A stretch of DNA of 14,361 nt from Clostridiaceae bacterium (GTDB lineage: Bacteria > Bacillota > Clostridia > Oscillospirales > Butyricicoccaceae): positions 1-14,361 of the forward strand of contig JAEDEU010000037.1 of NCBI GenBank assembly GCA_016293155.1. Reading direction: 5' to 3'. Shown here in pieces: positions 7,089 through 13,410 of the stretch (position 1 is its first letter; each line of letters begins with the position of its first letter). The position numbers were made by a program, and so were the translations under genes. The notes below the pieces were generated by a model. The model saw only the letters and a list, made by a program, of their open reading frames with translations. It did not search any database and was not told the origin of the DNA.

Positions 7089-8249
7089 TTACATTTCATG
7101 CTCCAATGTAATGACCGGATTATAACGGGAATCCAGAGCACAGATGCGGCTGCGGATGTCTTGGAACACCTTGAGCTGTACCGAGCGGTCATAATCGAAC
7201 GAAATCGCCACATCAAAAATCAGATTGATGGTCTTTTCGCCGTCCACAACGCGGAAATCATGCATACTGACCGGCGGATCAATGCTGTCAATCACCGCCT
7301 GCACCTGCTCGCGCATATGCATAATGCGCGCATCATGCACCGCGATCGGATCCATGTGGATGACCAGAAAAACGCCCATTTTCTGGTTTACCTCTTTTTC
7401 TGCCCGGTCGATGATCTCGTGCATGGCAATAAAGTCGGATTCCGCGGACACCTCGGCATGAATGGATGCAACCGAGCGTCCCACGCCGTAATTGTGGATA
7501 ATCAGATCATGTACGCCCAGAATGCCGTCAAAGCTCAGCACCATCTCTCTCAGCTGCTTGGAAAGCTCCGGATCCGGTGCCTCTCCGATCAGCATGGAGA
7601 AGGTCTCTTTGGCAATGCCGTATCCTGCGCGCAGCAGGAACACTGCGACCACCACGCCGATATAGCCGTCCACCGGCAGATCGGTAAACTGCGATGCAAT
7701 CATGCCGATGACCACAATGCCGGTGGTAATCACGTCGTTGATGCTGTCCTGCATCGCGGCAATCAGCACCTGAGAGCGGATTTCCCTGCCGACGCGGCGG
7801 TTGAACAGCCCCAGCCACAGCTTGACCAGCATGGACAGAAGCAGGATGCCCAGCATCATCCAGGAAAACTGTACCGGGGTCGGATGAAGAATGCGCTCCA
7901 CCGAGCTTTTGGCAAATTCAAAGCCGACACACAGGATGATGACGGACACCAGCAGACCGGCAATGTACTCGGTTCTTCCGTGACCAAACGGATGCTCCTT
8001 ATCCGGCGCTTTTCCGGAGATATAAAATCCGATGATCGAAATCAGGGATGACAGCGCATCCGACAAATTGTTGATCGCATCCGCCATCACCGAGATACTG
8101 TGCGAGAAGATGCCCACCAGCAGCTTTGCCGCAAACAGCAGCACATTCGCCGCGATGCCGACACCGCCCGCAATCTGACCATATTTTTGCCTGCCTGCCG
8201 CCCCGTCAGGGCCTTCCGGCGCAAGCAGGCGCAGTAATAAACCTGTCAT
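7089..8249 (-). CDS. Cation diffusion facilitator, probably Mn(II) efflux
   Basis: 386-residue inner-membrane metal/proton antiporter. The CDF signature SVMADAINNLSDALSS lies in the second membrane segment and HPFGHGR at 86-92. The metal site reads N60-xxx-D64 and D168-xxx-D172, where Zn/Fe transporters usually have a His in HxxxD. From memory, N/D/D/D is the pattern of manganese exporters such as pneumococcal MntE; the Mn assignment is inference. After the membrane part, two CDF cytoplasmic (ferredoxin-like) domains follow in tandem, about 235-305 and 312-386. GILGVHD and PPVSMHD, then LVIHMD and VITLEH, occupy equivalent places. The start at 8249 has GAGGTGAA about six bases upstream; an in-frame extension to 8351 crosses the terminator of the neighbouring gene and is not used. 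It has its own promoter. No yybP-ykoY Mn riboswitch is visible, and the leader is only about 19 nt. Confidence 0.92.
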   Translation of the reverse strand: MTGLLLRLLAPEGPDGAAGRQKYGQIAGGVGIAANVLLFAAKLLVGIFSHSISVMADAINNLSDALSSLISIIGFYISGKAPDKEHPFGHGRTEYIAGLLVSVIILCVGFEFAKSSVERILHPTPVQFSWMMLGILLLSMLVKLWLGLFNRRVGREIRSQVLIAAMQDSINDVITTGIVVIGMIASQFTDLPVDGYIGVVVAVFLLRAGYGIAKETFSMLIGEAPDPELSKQLREMVLSFDGILGVHDLIIHNYGVGRSVASIHAEVSAESDFIAMHEIIDRAEKEVNQKMGVFLVIHMDPIAVHDARIMHMREQVQAVIDSIDPPVSMHDFRVVDGEKTINLIFDVAISFDYDRSVQLKVFQDIRSRICALDSRYNPVITLEHEM

Positions 8250-8274
8250 AAAATTCACCTCAATTTTCCAGCCT

Positions 8275-8304
8275 ATTATACTGCTCCGCTCAGAAGTTAG
8301 TCCA
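8275..8304 (-). promoter_or_regulatory. Promoter of the cation efflux gene
   Basis: Read leftward: TGGACT (8299-8304), 18-bp spacer, perfect TATAAT (8275-8280). The predicted start near 8268 leaves a leader of only about 19 nt. Confidence 0.6.
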
Positions 8305-8324
8305 GAGAAATATGACGAAGGGGA

Positions 8325-8367
8325 CAAAAAAACACAGCAAATCCCACTCAATCGAGTGGGACCGCTG
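8325..8367 (-). terminator. Terminator of the cytidylate-kinase-like gene
   Basis: A perfect 8-bp stem TCCCACTC/GAGTGGGA (8342-8349 with 8354-8361) with an outer 4-bp CAGC/GCTG (8335-8338 with 8364-8367). The A-run at 8325-8332 gives the leftward U-tail. Confidence 0.85.
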
Positions 8368-8392
8368 CTCTCTCTTCTTTATCTGTACCGAA

Positions 8393-9037
8393 TCAAAGAC
8401 GGGTTCTTTTGTTTTCCATGAGGGTGCCGTAATCCAGAATCGTCTGTACTGCACCTTCATTGCCGACCGCACTGGTGCTGACCGTCAGGTCATAGCAGGA
8501 GGCAGAATCCCATTGCTTTCCAGTATAGTAATTATAATAGCTGGAACGCTTTTTGTCGCGCTTGAATATTTCGTCCTTCAGACGGCTGTCCGAAACAATA
8601 TCCGGCAGCTCCAGACGTGCGCGCCCCATGCGGTAATCCATATCCGCCGTGATGAATACATGCATCACATCCTTGCGCTCGCGCAGGATATAGCTGGCAC
8701 AGCGTCCGACAATCACACACGGACCCTCCTCCGCCGCCTCGCGGATGATCTTGGATTCCTCAATAAACAGCTTATCGCTCATATTAAAATCCGTGATATT
8801 GGTCATCGGACTGTTGCCTGCAAATGCACTGACAACGAAGGAATACAGCAGGCTGCTGCTCGGCTTTTCATCCAGAGACTCAAACAGCTTCTTGCTCATT
8901 CCGGCGCGCTTTGCCGCCAAATCAACGATTTGAGAATCATAAAACGGAATCCCCAGCTGCTTGGCAAGCATCTCACCGACGAGGTGTCCGCCGCTGCCGA
9001 ACTCACGTTCAATGGTATAAATTGTAGACTTCGTCAA
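8393..9037 (-). CDS. Cytidylate-kinase-like protein (Cytidylate_kin2 family)
   Basis: 214-residue protein of the P-loop nucleotide kinase fold. The N-terminus EREFGSGGHLVGEMLAKQLG (10-29) is the family phosphate loop, but its Walker-A-like part has no GK[ST]: a His (H18) sits near the place of the usual lysine. Other family marks are PFYD (31-34), VIVGRCASYIL (108-118), a lid-like stretch with R160, K162-R164 and YYNYYTGKQW (167-176), and the YDLTVSTS (182-189) ending. It is not the true Cmk, so CMP kinase activity cannot be assumed. It starts at TTG: no ATG fits, and AGAAAGGG lies about eleven bases upstream. It has a near-consensus promoter and its own terminator. The family call is firm; the substrate is unknown. 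Confidence 0.85.
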   Translation of the reverse strand: MTKSTIYTIEREFGSGGHLVGEMLAKQLGIPFYDSQIVDLAAKRAGMSKKLFESLDEKPSSSLLYSFVVSAFAGNSPMTNITDFNMSDKLFIEESKIIREAAEEGPCVIVGRCASYILRERKDVMHVFITADMDYRMGRARLELPDIVSDSRLKDEIFKRDKKRSSYYNYYTGKQWDSASCYDLTVSTSAVGNEGAVQTILDYGTLMENKRTRL

Positions 9038-9063
9038 AGCGTATCACGCCCTTTCTGAATATT

Positions 9064-9092
9064 ATTATAGCATATTATCCGAAAAGTGACAA
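9064..9092 (-). promoter_or_regulatory. Near-consensus promoter of the cytidylate-kinase-like gene
   Basis: Read leftward: TTGTCA (9087-9092), 17-bp spacer ending in TGC, perfect TATAAT (9064-9069). This is an extended -10 promoter. Confidence 0.85.
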
Positions 9093-9226
9093 CCTTGATT
9101 TTACGTTTTGTCTAATTATTTTACGGATTTTTGGTACTTCTTGGTCAGTATACCTAACTTTTCCCGCGATGCGTTCCTTTCTGCCTCGTAAAAGTACATA
9201 AAACACGTGAAAACAGGCTAAACAAG

Positions 9227-9255
9227 TTGATTATAAGACAGTTTTGTGCTATACT
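9227..9255 (+). promoter_or_regulatory. Promoter of the lectin/H1-tail gene
   Basis: TTGATT (9227-9232), 17-bp spacer ending in TGC (extended -10), TATACT (9250-9255). The predicted start is near 9262, with a leader of about 52 nt. It is divergent from the kinase-like gene's promoter, 134 bp away. The stretch between them shows no clear operator. Confidence 0.75.
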
Positions 9256-9313
9256 GAATCCGGCAATACAAGTAGAAGAAATCTATGACAGATAAAAAAG
9301 GAGTGGATAAGCA

Positions 9314-9991
9314 ATGCAGTCTTACAATGAGAATGCGTGGTACATTATCGCAACCAAGTCTACCGGAAAGGTGATCTCGGTTGCAGACGAATCCAATACG
9401 AACGGCGGTCTGATCTGCCTCGCAGACAGAACGGATGCAGACAGCCAGCTCTGGTCGATCTCTGCCGCAGGCGAGAACAGCTACAAGATCGCCAATAAGC
9501 ATTCCGGCAAGGCCCTGGACGTTATCCTCGCGAGCGAGGCAAACGGTGCAAACCTGCATCAGTGGGATTATGCAGGCGGCGAGAGCCAGCAGTGGTACTT
9601 TGAGGGTGAGGACGGCGCTGTCGTCATCAAGTCCGCAAAGTCCGGCCGCTGTGTGGATATCGTCGGCATGAACGCTGATCTCGCGGGCGCTGCGCTCCAG
9701 CTTTGGGACGACGTTGACGGCGAGAACCAGAAGTGGGTCATTATCACCGCAATCGAGGCTCCGGAGGCAAAGCCGGAGGTCAAGGCAGAGCCGGAGACCA
9801 AGCCGGAGGAAAAGGCAGCACCGGCTGCAAAGAAGCCGGCAGCAAAGCGCCGCCGCACCAAGGCTGAAACCGCAGCAAAGCCGGCAGCAAAGCGCCGCAG
9901 CTCTGCAAAGAAGACCACTGCTTCCAAGACTACCGCTGCAAAAAAGACTACCGCGGCAAAGAAAACCACCGCTGCCGCAGAGACGAAGTAA
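9314..9991 (+). CDS. Ricin-type beta-trefoil lectin with histone-H1-like tail
   Basis: 225 residues in two parts. Residues 1-146 form a beta-trefoil of three ricin B repeats, each ending in a QxW motif: Q46-W48 (QLW? at SQLW), Q92-W94 (QQW) and Q139-W141 (QKW). Residues 147-225 are low complexity: first an acidic Pro/Glu/Lys stretch, then a strongly basic Ala/Lys/Arg/Thr tail with KKPAAKRRR, KPAAKRR and repeated TTAAKK, like histone H1 C-termini and bacterial AlgP/HU-extension tails. The N-terminus MQSYNENAWY has no signal peptide, and there is no membrane segment or anchor, so it should stay in the cytosol. The tail predicts nucleic-acid or polyanion binding; the trefoil may bind sugar or protein. 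The start has AAAAAAGGAGTGG just upstream. It is a single gene with its own promoter. No known protein of this function comes to mind. Confidence 0.9.
   Translation: MQSYNENAWYIIATKSTGKVISVADESNTNGGLICLADRTDADSQLWSISAAGENSYKIANKHSGKALDVILASEANGANLHQWDYAGGESQQWYFEGEDGAVVIKSAKSGRCVDIVGMNADLAGAALQLWDDVDGENQKWVIITAIEAPEAKPEVKAEPETKPEEKAAPAAKKPAAKRRRTKAETAAKPAAKRRSSAKKTTASKTTAAKKTTAAKKTTAAAETK
9833..9898 (+). repeat. Two exact 21-bp direct repeats in the H1-like tail
   Basis: 9833-9853 and 9878-9898 are identical (encoding KPAAKRR) and offset by 45 bp, keeping frame. Shorter ACC-rich TTAAKK-coding repeats follow at about 9905-9975. Such repeats can expand or contract the tail by slippage. Confidence 0.7.
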
Positions 9992-10002
9992 GTCTATTCG
10001 CA

Positions 10003-11376
10003 TCAAACAAAAAGCAGACCGCCAAAACGGTCTGCTTTTTTCATGCCGGTATCCGTGCTTTCACGCCAGATCATTCCTTTCAGTCCGCTCCATGCAGCTG
10101 CAATCCGTTCCCACACGCCGTCCTTTGTCTGGATCAGCGTGTCAATCACGGAATCGCTCGCAGGCACCTGCTCCTTTACCTGCATCTGCTTTTCCTGCTC
10201 GCCGCAGTACTTTGTCACCGCAGCTGTCAGCCCGTCCACTCGCGCAAGGTCCCGATAGCTGAACAGTGCAAATCCGGAAATCTCTGCAATTTTCGCGTTG
10301 CAGTCCAGCTGACGCACGATCTCGCCGCAGCCCTGCCATTCCGTCTGTGCATCCACGCCGCCTGCCTTATACGCCGCCATGCCGATATACAGCTTGGTAT
10401 CGCTGCCCTTGACCGTCTGCGCCCACCACTTTGCCAGCGTCCGGTAATCCGCCGCGTCAAAGCCGATATTCCAGTAAATCTGCGGACAGATGTAATCCAG
10501 CCAACCGCTTTCAATCCACGTGACCGCATCGGCATAGCACTGGGAATAGCTCTCATAGCCCTGCGTATCGCTGCCGCGCACATCGGATGTCCGGTTGCGC
10601 CAGATTCCGGACGGGCTGATGCCGAAATCGCAGCCGCTCTTTGTATCCGTGATCGCTTTCACGGACTGCACCAGCTGATTGACATTGTCCCGCCGCCAGT
10701 CATAGACCGAGGAAAAATCCTTTCCGTATTTTCGATAGGTATCATCGTCGTCAAAATCCGGCGCGGGATAAAAATAGTCGTCAAACTGAATGCCGTCCAC
10801 ATCATAGCCGCTGACGATTTCCTGAACTCCTGCACAGATCAGCTCCCGCACCTCCGGAATGCCCGGGTCAAAATAATATCCGCCGTCGTACTTCACCACC
10901 CAGTCGGGATGCTGCTTTGCCGGATGGCTGTCCGGCAGATTTTGGAACATCTGCTCCGCCTCCGCACCCTTGCTGATGCGGTACGGATTGATCCATGCGT
11001 GCAGCTTGAGACCGCGCTGATGTGCCTGCTCGACCCAGTAGGTCAGCGGGTCAAAACCGGGCGATTTGCCGACCTTCCCGGTCAGATACACGCTCCACGG
11101 AAACAGATCGGATGGGTAAAACGCATCCGCCATCGGGCGCACCTGCAAAAATACCGTGTTCAGTCCGCACGCCTGGACCTCGTCCAAAATTTCGGCGCAC
11201 TGCTTTTTGAGCTGCTTCTCGCTCGTGCCCTGTGTGGGATAATCAATCTGATACGCAGTGGACACCCACACGCCGCGCAGCTGCGCCCCGCTGCTCACAT
11301 CCGCGCTCTGCGCCAGTCCGGTAATCAGAATCGTCAGCAGCAGAAACATGGCAGTCAGCCGTATCAGCCGCTTCAT
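10003..11376 (-). CDS. Secreted GHL10 (DUF187) glycoside hydrolase, DigH/YngK-like
   Basis: 457-residue exported TIM-barrel hydrolase. The N-terminus is a classic Sec signal: KRLIR, a hydrophobic core to about residue 20, then AQSA, with no lipobox cysteine. Family marks are RGVWV (34-38), NTVFLQVRPMADAFYP (73-88), WINPYR (128-133), the acidic centre DGIQFDDYFYP (194-204), GISPSGIW (252-259) and CPQIYW (297-302). E. coli DigH of this family cleaves peptidoglycan glycans lacking stem peptides, so cell-wall remodelling is a reasonable but inferred role. After the barrel comes a roughly 60-residue tail. The start at 11376 has GGGGGAG upstream; a TTG two codons earlier lies too close to it. The last 12 codons lie across the terminator shared with the lectin gene. 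Confidence 0.9.
   Translation of the reverse strand: MKRLIRLTAMFLLLTILITGLAQSADVSSGAQLRGVWVSTAYQIDYPTQGTSEKQLKKQCAEILDEVQACGLNTVFLQVRPMADAFYPSDLFPWSVYLTGKVGKSPGFDPLTYWVEQAHQRGLKLHAWINPYRISKGAEAEQMFQNLPDSHPAKQHPDWVVKYDGGYYFDPGIPEVRELICAGVQEIVSGYDVDGIQFDDYFYPAPDFDDDDTYRKYGKDFSSVYDWRRDNVNQLVQSVKAITDTKSGCDFGISPSGIWRNRTSDVRGSDTQGYESYSQCYADAVTWIESGWLDYICPQIYWNIGFDAADYRTLAKWWAQTVKGSDTKLYIGMAAYKAGGVDAQTEWQGCGEIVRQLDCNAKIAEISGFALFSYRDLARVDGLTAAVTKYCGEQEKQMQVKEQVPASDSVIDTLIQTKDGVWERIAAAWSGLKGMIWRESTDTGMKKADRFGGLLFV
10009..10041. terminator. Bidirectional terminator shared by lectin and glycosidase genes
   Basis: AAAAAGCAGACCG (10009-10021) pairs with CGGTCTGCTTTTT (10028-10040) around a 6-nt loop. A and T runs flank the GC-rich core on both sides, so it works in both directions. 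The leftward gene's coding sequence runs through it to a TGA at 10003-10005. Confidence 0.88.
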
Positions 11377-11402
11377 AGGCAATCTCCCCCTTTCGTCTGT
11401 CT

Positions 11403-11431
11403 ATCGTATCACCCCGCCCGTGCAAACGCAA
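11403..11431 (-). promoter_or_regulatory. Candidate promoter of the glycosidase gene
   Basis: Read leftward: TTGCGT (11426-11431), 17-bp spacer ending in TGA (extended -10), TACGAT (11403-11408). Each hexamer matches consensus at 4 of 6 positions, so the call is modest. Confidence 0.4.
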
Positions 11432-11456
11432 GTGAAAAACGACGAGCGGAGTTTTG

Positions 11457-11484
11457 TTGAATTTATGCCGATTTGGTGTATAAT
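11457..11484 (+). promoter_or_regulatory. Promoter of the thioesterase gene
   Basis: TTGAAT (11457-11462), 16-bp spacer, perfect TATAAT (11479-11484). A TTGTTG at 11454-11459 is an alternative -35 with a longer spacer. The predicted start is near 11491. It is divergent from the glycosidase promoter, 25 bp away. Confidence 0.7.
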
Positions 11485-11523
11485 TATATCATAGATATTT
11501 TGTGGAAAGGAAGACCTATTCTG

Positions 11524-12261
11524 ATGTCTGAACCGATTTTTATTCGTGAATATACCGTGGATTACGGGCACATCGACAGCCGCGGTGTTTCCCGCCCGTC
11601 TGCAATCGTCGATTTTATGCAGGATGCCGCCACGCTGCACGCCGACCAGCTCGGTCTGAGCCGCGAGGCGATGCTGGAGGCCGGCGCCTTTTGGGTGCTC
11701 TCCCGCCTCAAGTGCCATCTCGACCGTCCGCTTCAGCCCTATGAGGTTGTCACCGTGCACACCTGGCCGCGCGCCATCAAGGGTCCGCTGTTCTACCGCG
11801 ACTTTCATTTCTTCGCCGGCGGAGAGCAAATCGGCTGGGCGGTCACCGCGTGGGCGCTGGTGGATGTGAAAACGCGTCGCCTGCTGCGTCCCAAGACCGT
11901 GGTTCCATCCATGCCCATGCTGGTGCAGGATCTGGAGGAAACGCTGGGCAAGCTGCCCGCGGCGGAGACCGTTCCGGTCAGCACCCGAACGGTGGGCTAC
12001 AGTGATGTCGATGTCAACCGCCATCTGAACAACGTCAAGGCGCTGGATATTGCCTCCGATCTGTTCGGACTGGAATCCAAGCCGGAGCTGTTTGTCTCCG
12101 ACCTGTGTGTCAATTACTTCTCCGAAAGCTCCTGCGGCTCCGTGCTCACCCTCAGCCGCGGCACTACCGACACCGGCAGCACAATTGTCACCGCCGCCGA
12201 GGAGGACACGCCCAAATTTGAATGTGAAATCCTGTTTTCTCCATTTTATTCCAGAACATAA
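11524..12261 (+). CDS. Acyl-ACP thioesterase (FatA/FatB-type, double hotdog)
   Basis: 245-residue cytosolic hydrolase that releases fatty acids from acyl carrier protein. The first hotdog half has VDYGHIDSRG (12-21) and AFWVLSRLK (55-63). The second half carries the family's active-site segment YSDVDVNRHLNN (159-170), with D161/D163, N165, H167 and N169-N170 as expected catalytic or supporting residues. The length matches bacterial members. In Firmicutes these enzymes feed free fatty acids for membrane adjustment or acyl recycling; the chain-length preference cannot be read from sequence. I chose the start at 11524 because AAAGGAAG (11506-11513) precedes it by ten bases; an earlier in-frame ATG at 11473 lies upstream of the predicted transcription start. 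It stands alone, with a weak terminator after it. Confidence 0.92.
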   Translation: MSEPIFIREYTVDYGHIDSRGVSRPSAIVDFMQDAATLHADQLGLSREAMLEAGAFWVLSRLKCHLDRPLQPYEVVTVHTWPRAIKGPLFYRDFHFFAGGEQIGWAVTAWALVDVKTRRLLRPKTVVPSMPMLVQDLEETLGKLPAAETVPVSTRTVGYSDVDVNRHLNNVKALDIASDLFGLESKPELFVSDLCVNYFSESSCGSVLTLSRGTTDTGSTIVTAAEEDTPKFECEILFSPFYSRT

Positions 12262-12285
12262 TATGCTTTTTTCCACAGTCTCCCA

Positions 12286-12312
12286 ATGTCAGATCGTGAC
12301 ATATTATTTTTT
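12286..12312 (+). terminator. Weak terminator of the thioesterase gene
   Basis: ATGTCA (12286-12291) pairs with TGACAT (12297-12302), loop GATCG, then ATTATTTTTT. The stem has only two GC pairs. The TGTCA-N5-TGACA symmetry 44 bp before the pfkB -35 could equally be an operator. Confidence 0.5.
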
Positions 12313-12345
12313 GCTCCGTCATGATGTAACATTGCTCTTTTGCCA

Positions 12346-12374
12346 TTTACAAAACCTTAATTTTCCGATAAAAT
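12346..12374 (+). promoter_or_regulatory. Sigma-A promoter of pfkB
   Basis: TTTACA (12346-12351), 17-bp spacer, TAAAAT (12369-12374). Hexamers and spacing equal those of the nifJ promoter. The predicted start near 12381 gives a leader of about 25 nt. Confidence 0.8.
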
Positions 12375-12405
12375 ATACATGGAGAGACTTGGAGGAGGTT
12401 TTTTT

Positions 12406-13350
12406 ATGATTGTTACAATTACGCTGAATCCAGCGATCGACCGAACCTTGATCCTGAGCGATGCTCTGGAGGTCGGTGAATTAAATATTGTTTCCGAAAG
12501 CTATGTCGAAATCGGCGGTAAGGGCATCAACGTATCGCGTGCCATCCGCTCCCTCGGCGGACAGAGTGAAGCAATGGGCTTTGCTGCGGGCGCGAACGGC
12601 CGCACGCTCAAGGAGGGTCTGATGTCCTACGGCATCCACCATGACTTTATTGATATTCCCGGAGAAACGCGCGTCAACATTCAGGTCGTTACCCCGTCCG
12701 GTGAACACACCGATATCAATGAGCCCGGCGCAAAGATTTCGGACGCGGATTATCTTCGTCTGATTGAGCGCATCAAGCTGTATCTGGATCCGTCCAACCT
12801 GTTTGTCATTTCCGGTCGTATGCCGCCGGGAATGAGCGAAAAGCAGTACATGAAGCTCATCCGCATCATTAAGAAAAAGGGCTGTCCGCTGTTTGTGGAC
12901 TGCGGCGGTCAGCTGCTGAGCCGTGTTCTGGAGGCGGACTACAAGCCGGATTTCATCAAGCCGAACAGCACCGAGCTGGCGGCTGCAACCGGTCGTCCCA
13001 AGACCAAGGATCCGGAGGAAGCACTGATTGGCGCGATGGAGCTGCACAAGCGCGGCGTCCGTTTTGTCTGCGCATCGCTCGGCGATAACGGCGCGGTCTT
13101 CGTCTGCGAAAACGAGCAGCCCCTGTACATCACTACCCCGCTCAATCTGTCGACATCCAGCGCGGTCGGCAGCGGCGACGCGATGATCGGCGCAATCGTA
13201 CATGCCTATAATCAGGGCATGTGCTATGAGGAAATCGCAAAATTTGCCGTCGCAATGGGCACCGCATCCGCGCGTCTGCCCGGCTCGCAGATGGCAACCA
13301 TGAAGGAAGCGTTTGAAATTTACGAAACGCTTCAGGTGTATACCATGTAA
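12406..13350 (+). CDS. pfkB: 1-phosphofructokinase / hexose-phosphate kinase (PfkB family)
   Basis: 314-residue cytosolic sugar kinase of the ribokinase fold, of the FruK/LacC subgroup that phosphorylates fructose-1-phosphate or tagatose-6-phosphate with ATP. The N-terminus MIVTITLNPAIDRT is typical of this subgroup. PfkB signature 1 is IGGKGINVSRAIRSLGG (36-52), the linker IKPN is at 184-187, and signature 2 is AVGSGDAM (253-260) with D258 as the catalytic base. The start at 12406 has GGAGGAGG (12391-12398) seven bases upstream; a longer in-frame start at 12379 overlaps the transcription start and is rejected. The usual partners, a DeoR-type regulator and a fructose PTS, are not adjacent, so the substrate cannot be settled from context. 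1-phosphofructokinase is the likeliest call. Confidence 0.92.
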   Translation: MIVTITLNPAIDRTLILSDALEVGELNIVSESYVEIGGKGINVSRAIRSLGGQSEAMGFAAGANGRTLKEGLMSYGIHHDFIDIPGETRVNIQVVTPSGEHTDINEPGAKISDADYLRLIERIKLYLDPSNLFVISGRMPPGMSEKQYMKLIRIIKKKGCPLFVDCGGQLLSRVLEADYKPDFIKPNSTELAAATGRPKTKDPEEALIGAMELHKRGVRFVCASLGDNGAVFVCENEQPLYITTPLNLSTSSAVGSGDAMIGAIVHAYNQGMCYEEIAKFAVAMGTASARLPGSQMATMKEAFEIYETLQVYTM

Positions 13351-13361
13351 CAACCGCATGA

Positions 13362-13390
13362 GATGCCGTGCTGCGCACGGCATCTTTTTT
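13362..13390 (+). terminator. Strong intrinsic terminator of pfkB
   Basis: A perfect 10-bp stem GATGCCGTGC/GCACGGCATC (13362-13371 with 13375-13384), loop TGC, followed by six T. It ends 20 bp before the next start codon, leaving no room for a separate promoter. Confidence 0.92.
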
Positions 13391-13410
13391 CATTCTGCAA
13401 AGGAGTTTTT

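Noticed and set aside
8250..8392. yybP-ykoY manganese riboswitch before the CDF gene
   Set aside because: The predicted leader is about 19 nt, too short, and the remaining space is the upstream gene's terminator and the promoter.
9218..10006. 262-residue leftward frame opposite the lectin gene
   Set aside because: Cys/Leu-repeat composition is the antisense of the Ala/Lys-rich tail; the plus-strand gene has a promoter, ribosome binding site and a known domain.
12481..13383. 300-residue leftward frame opposite pfkB
   Set aside because: It shadows a confidently identified kinase gene and shows no start signal or recognisable domain.
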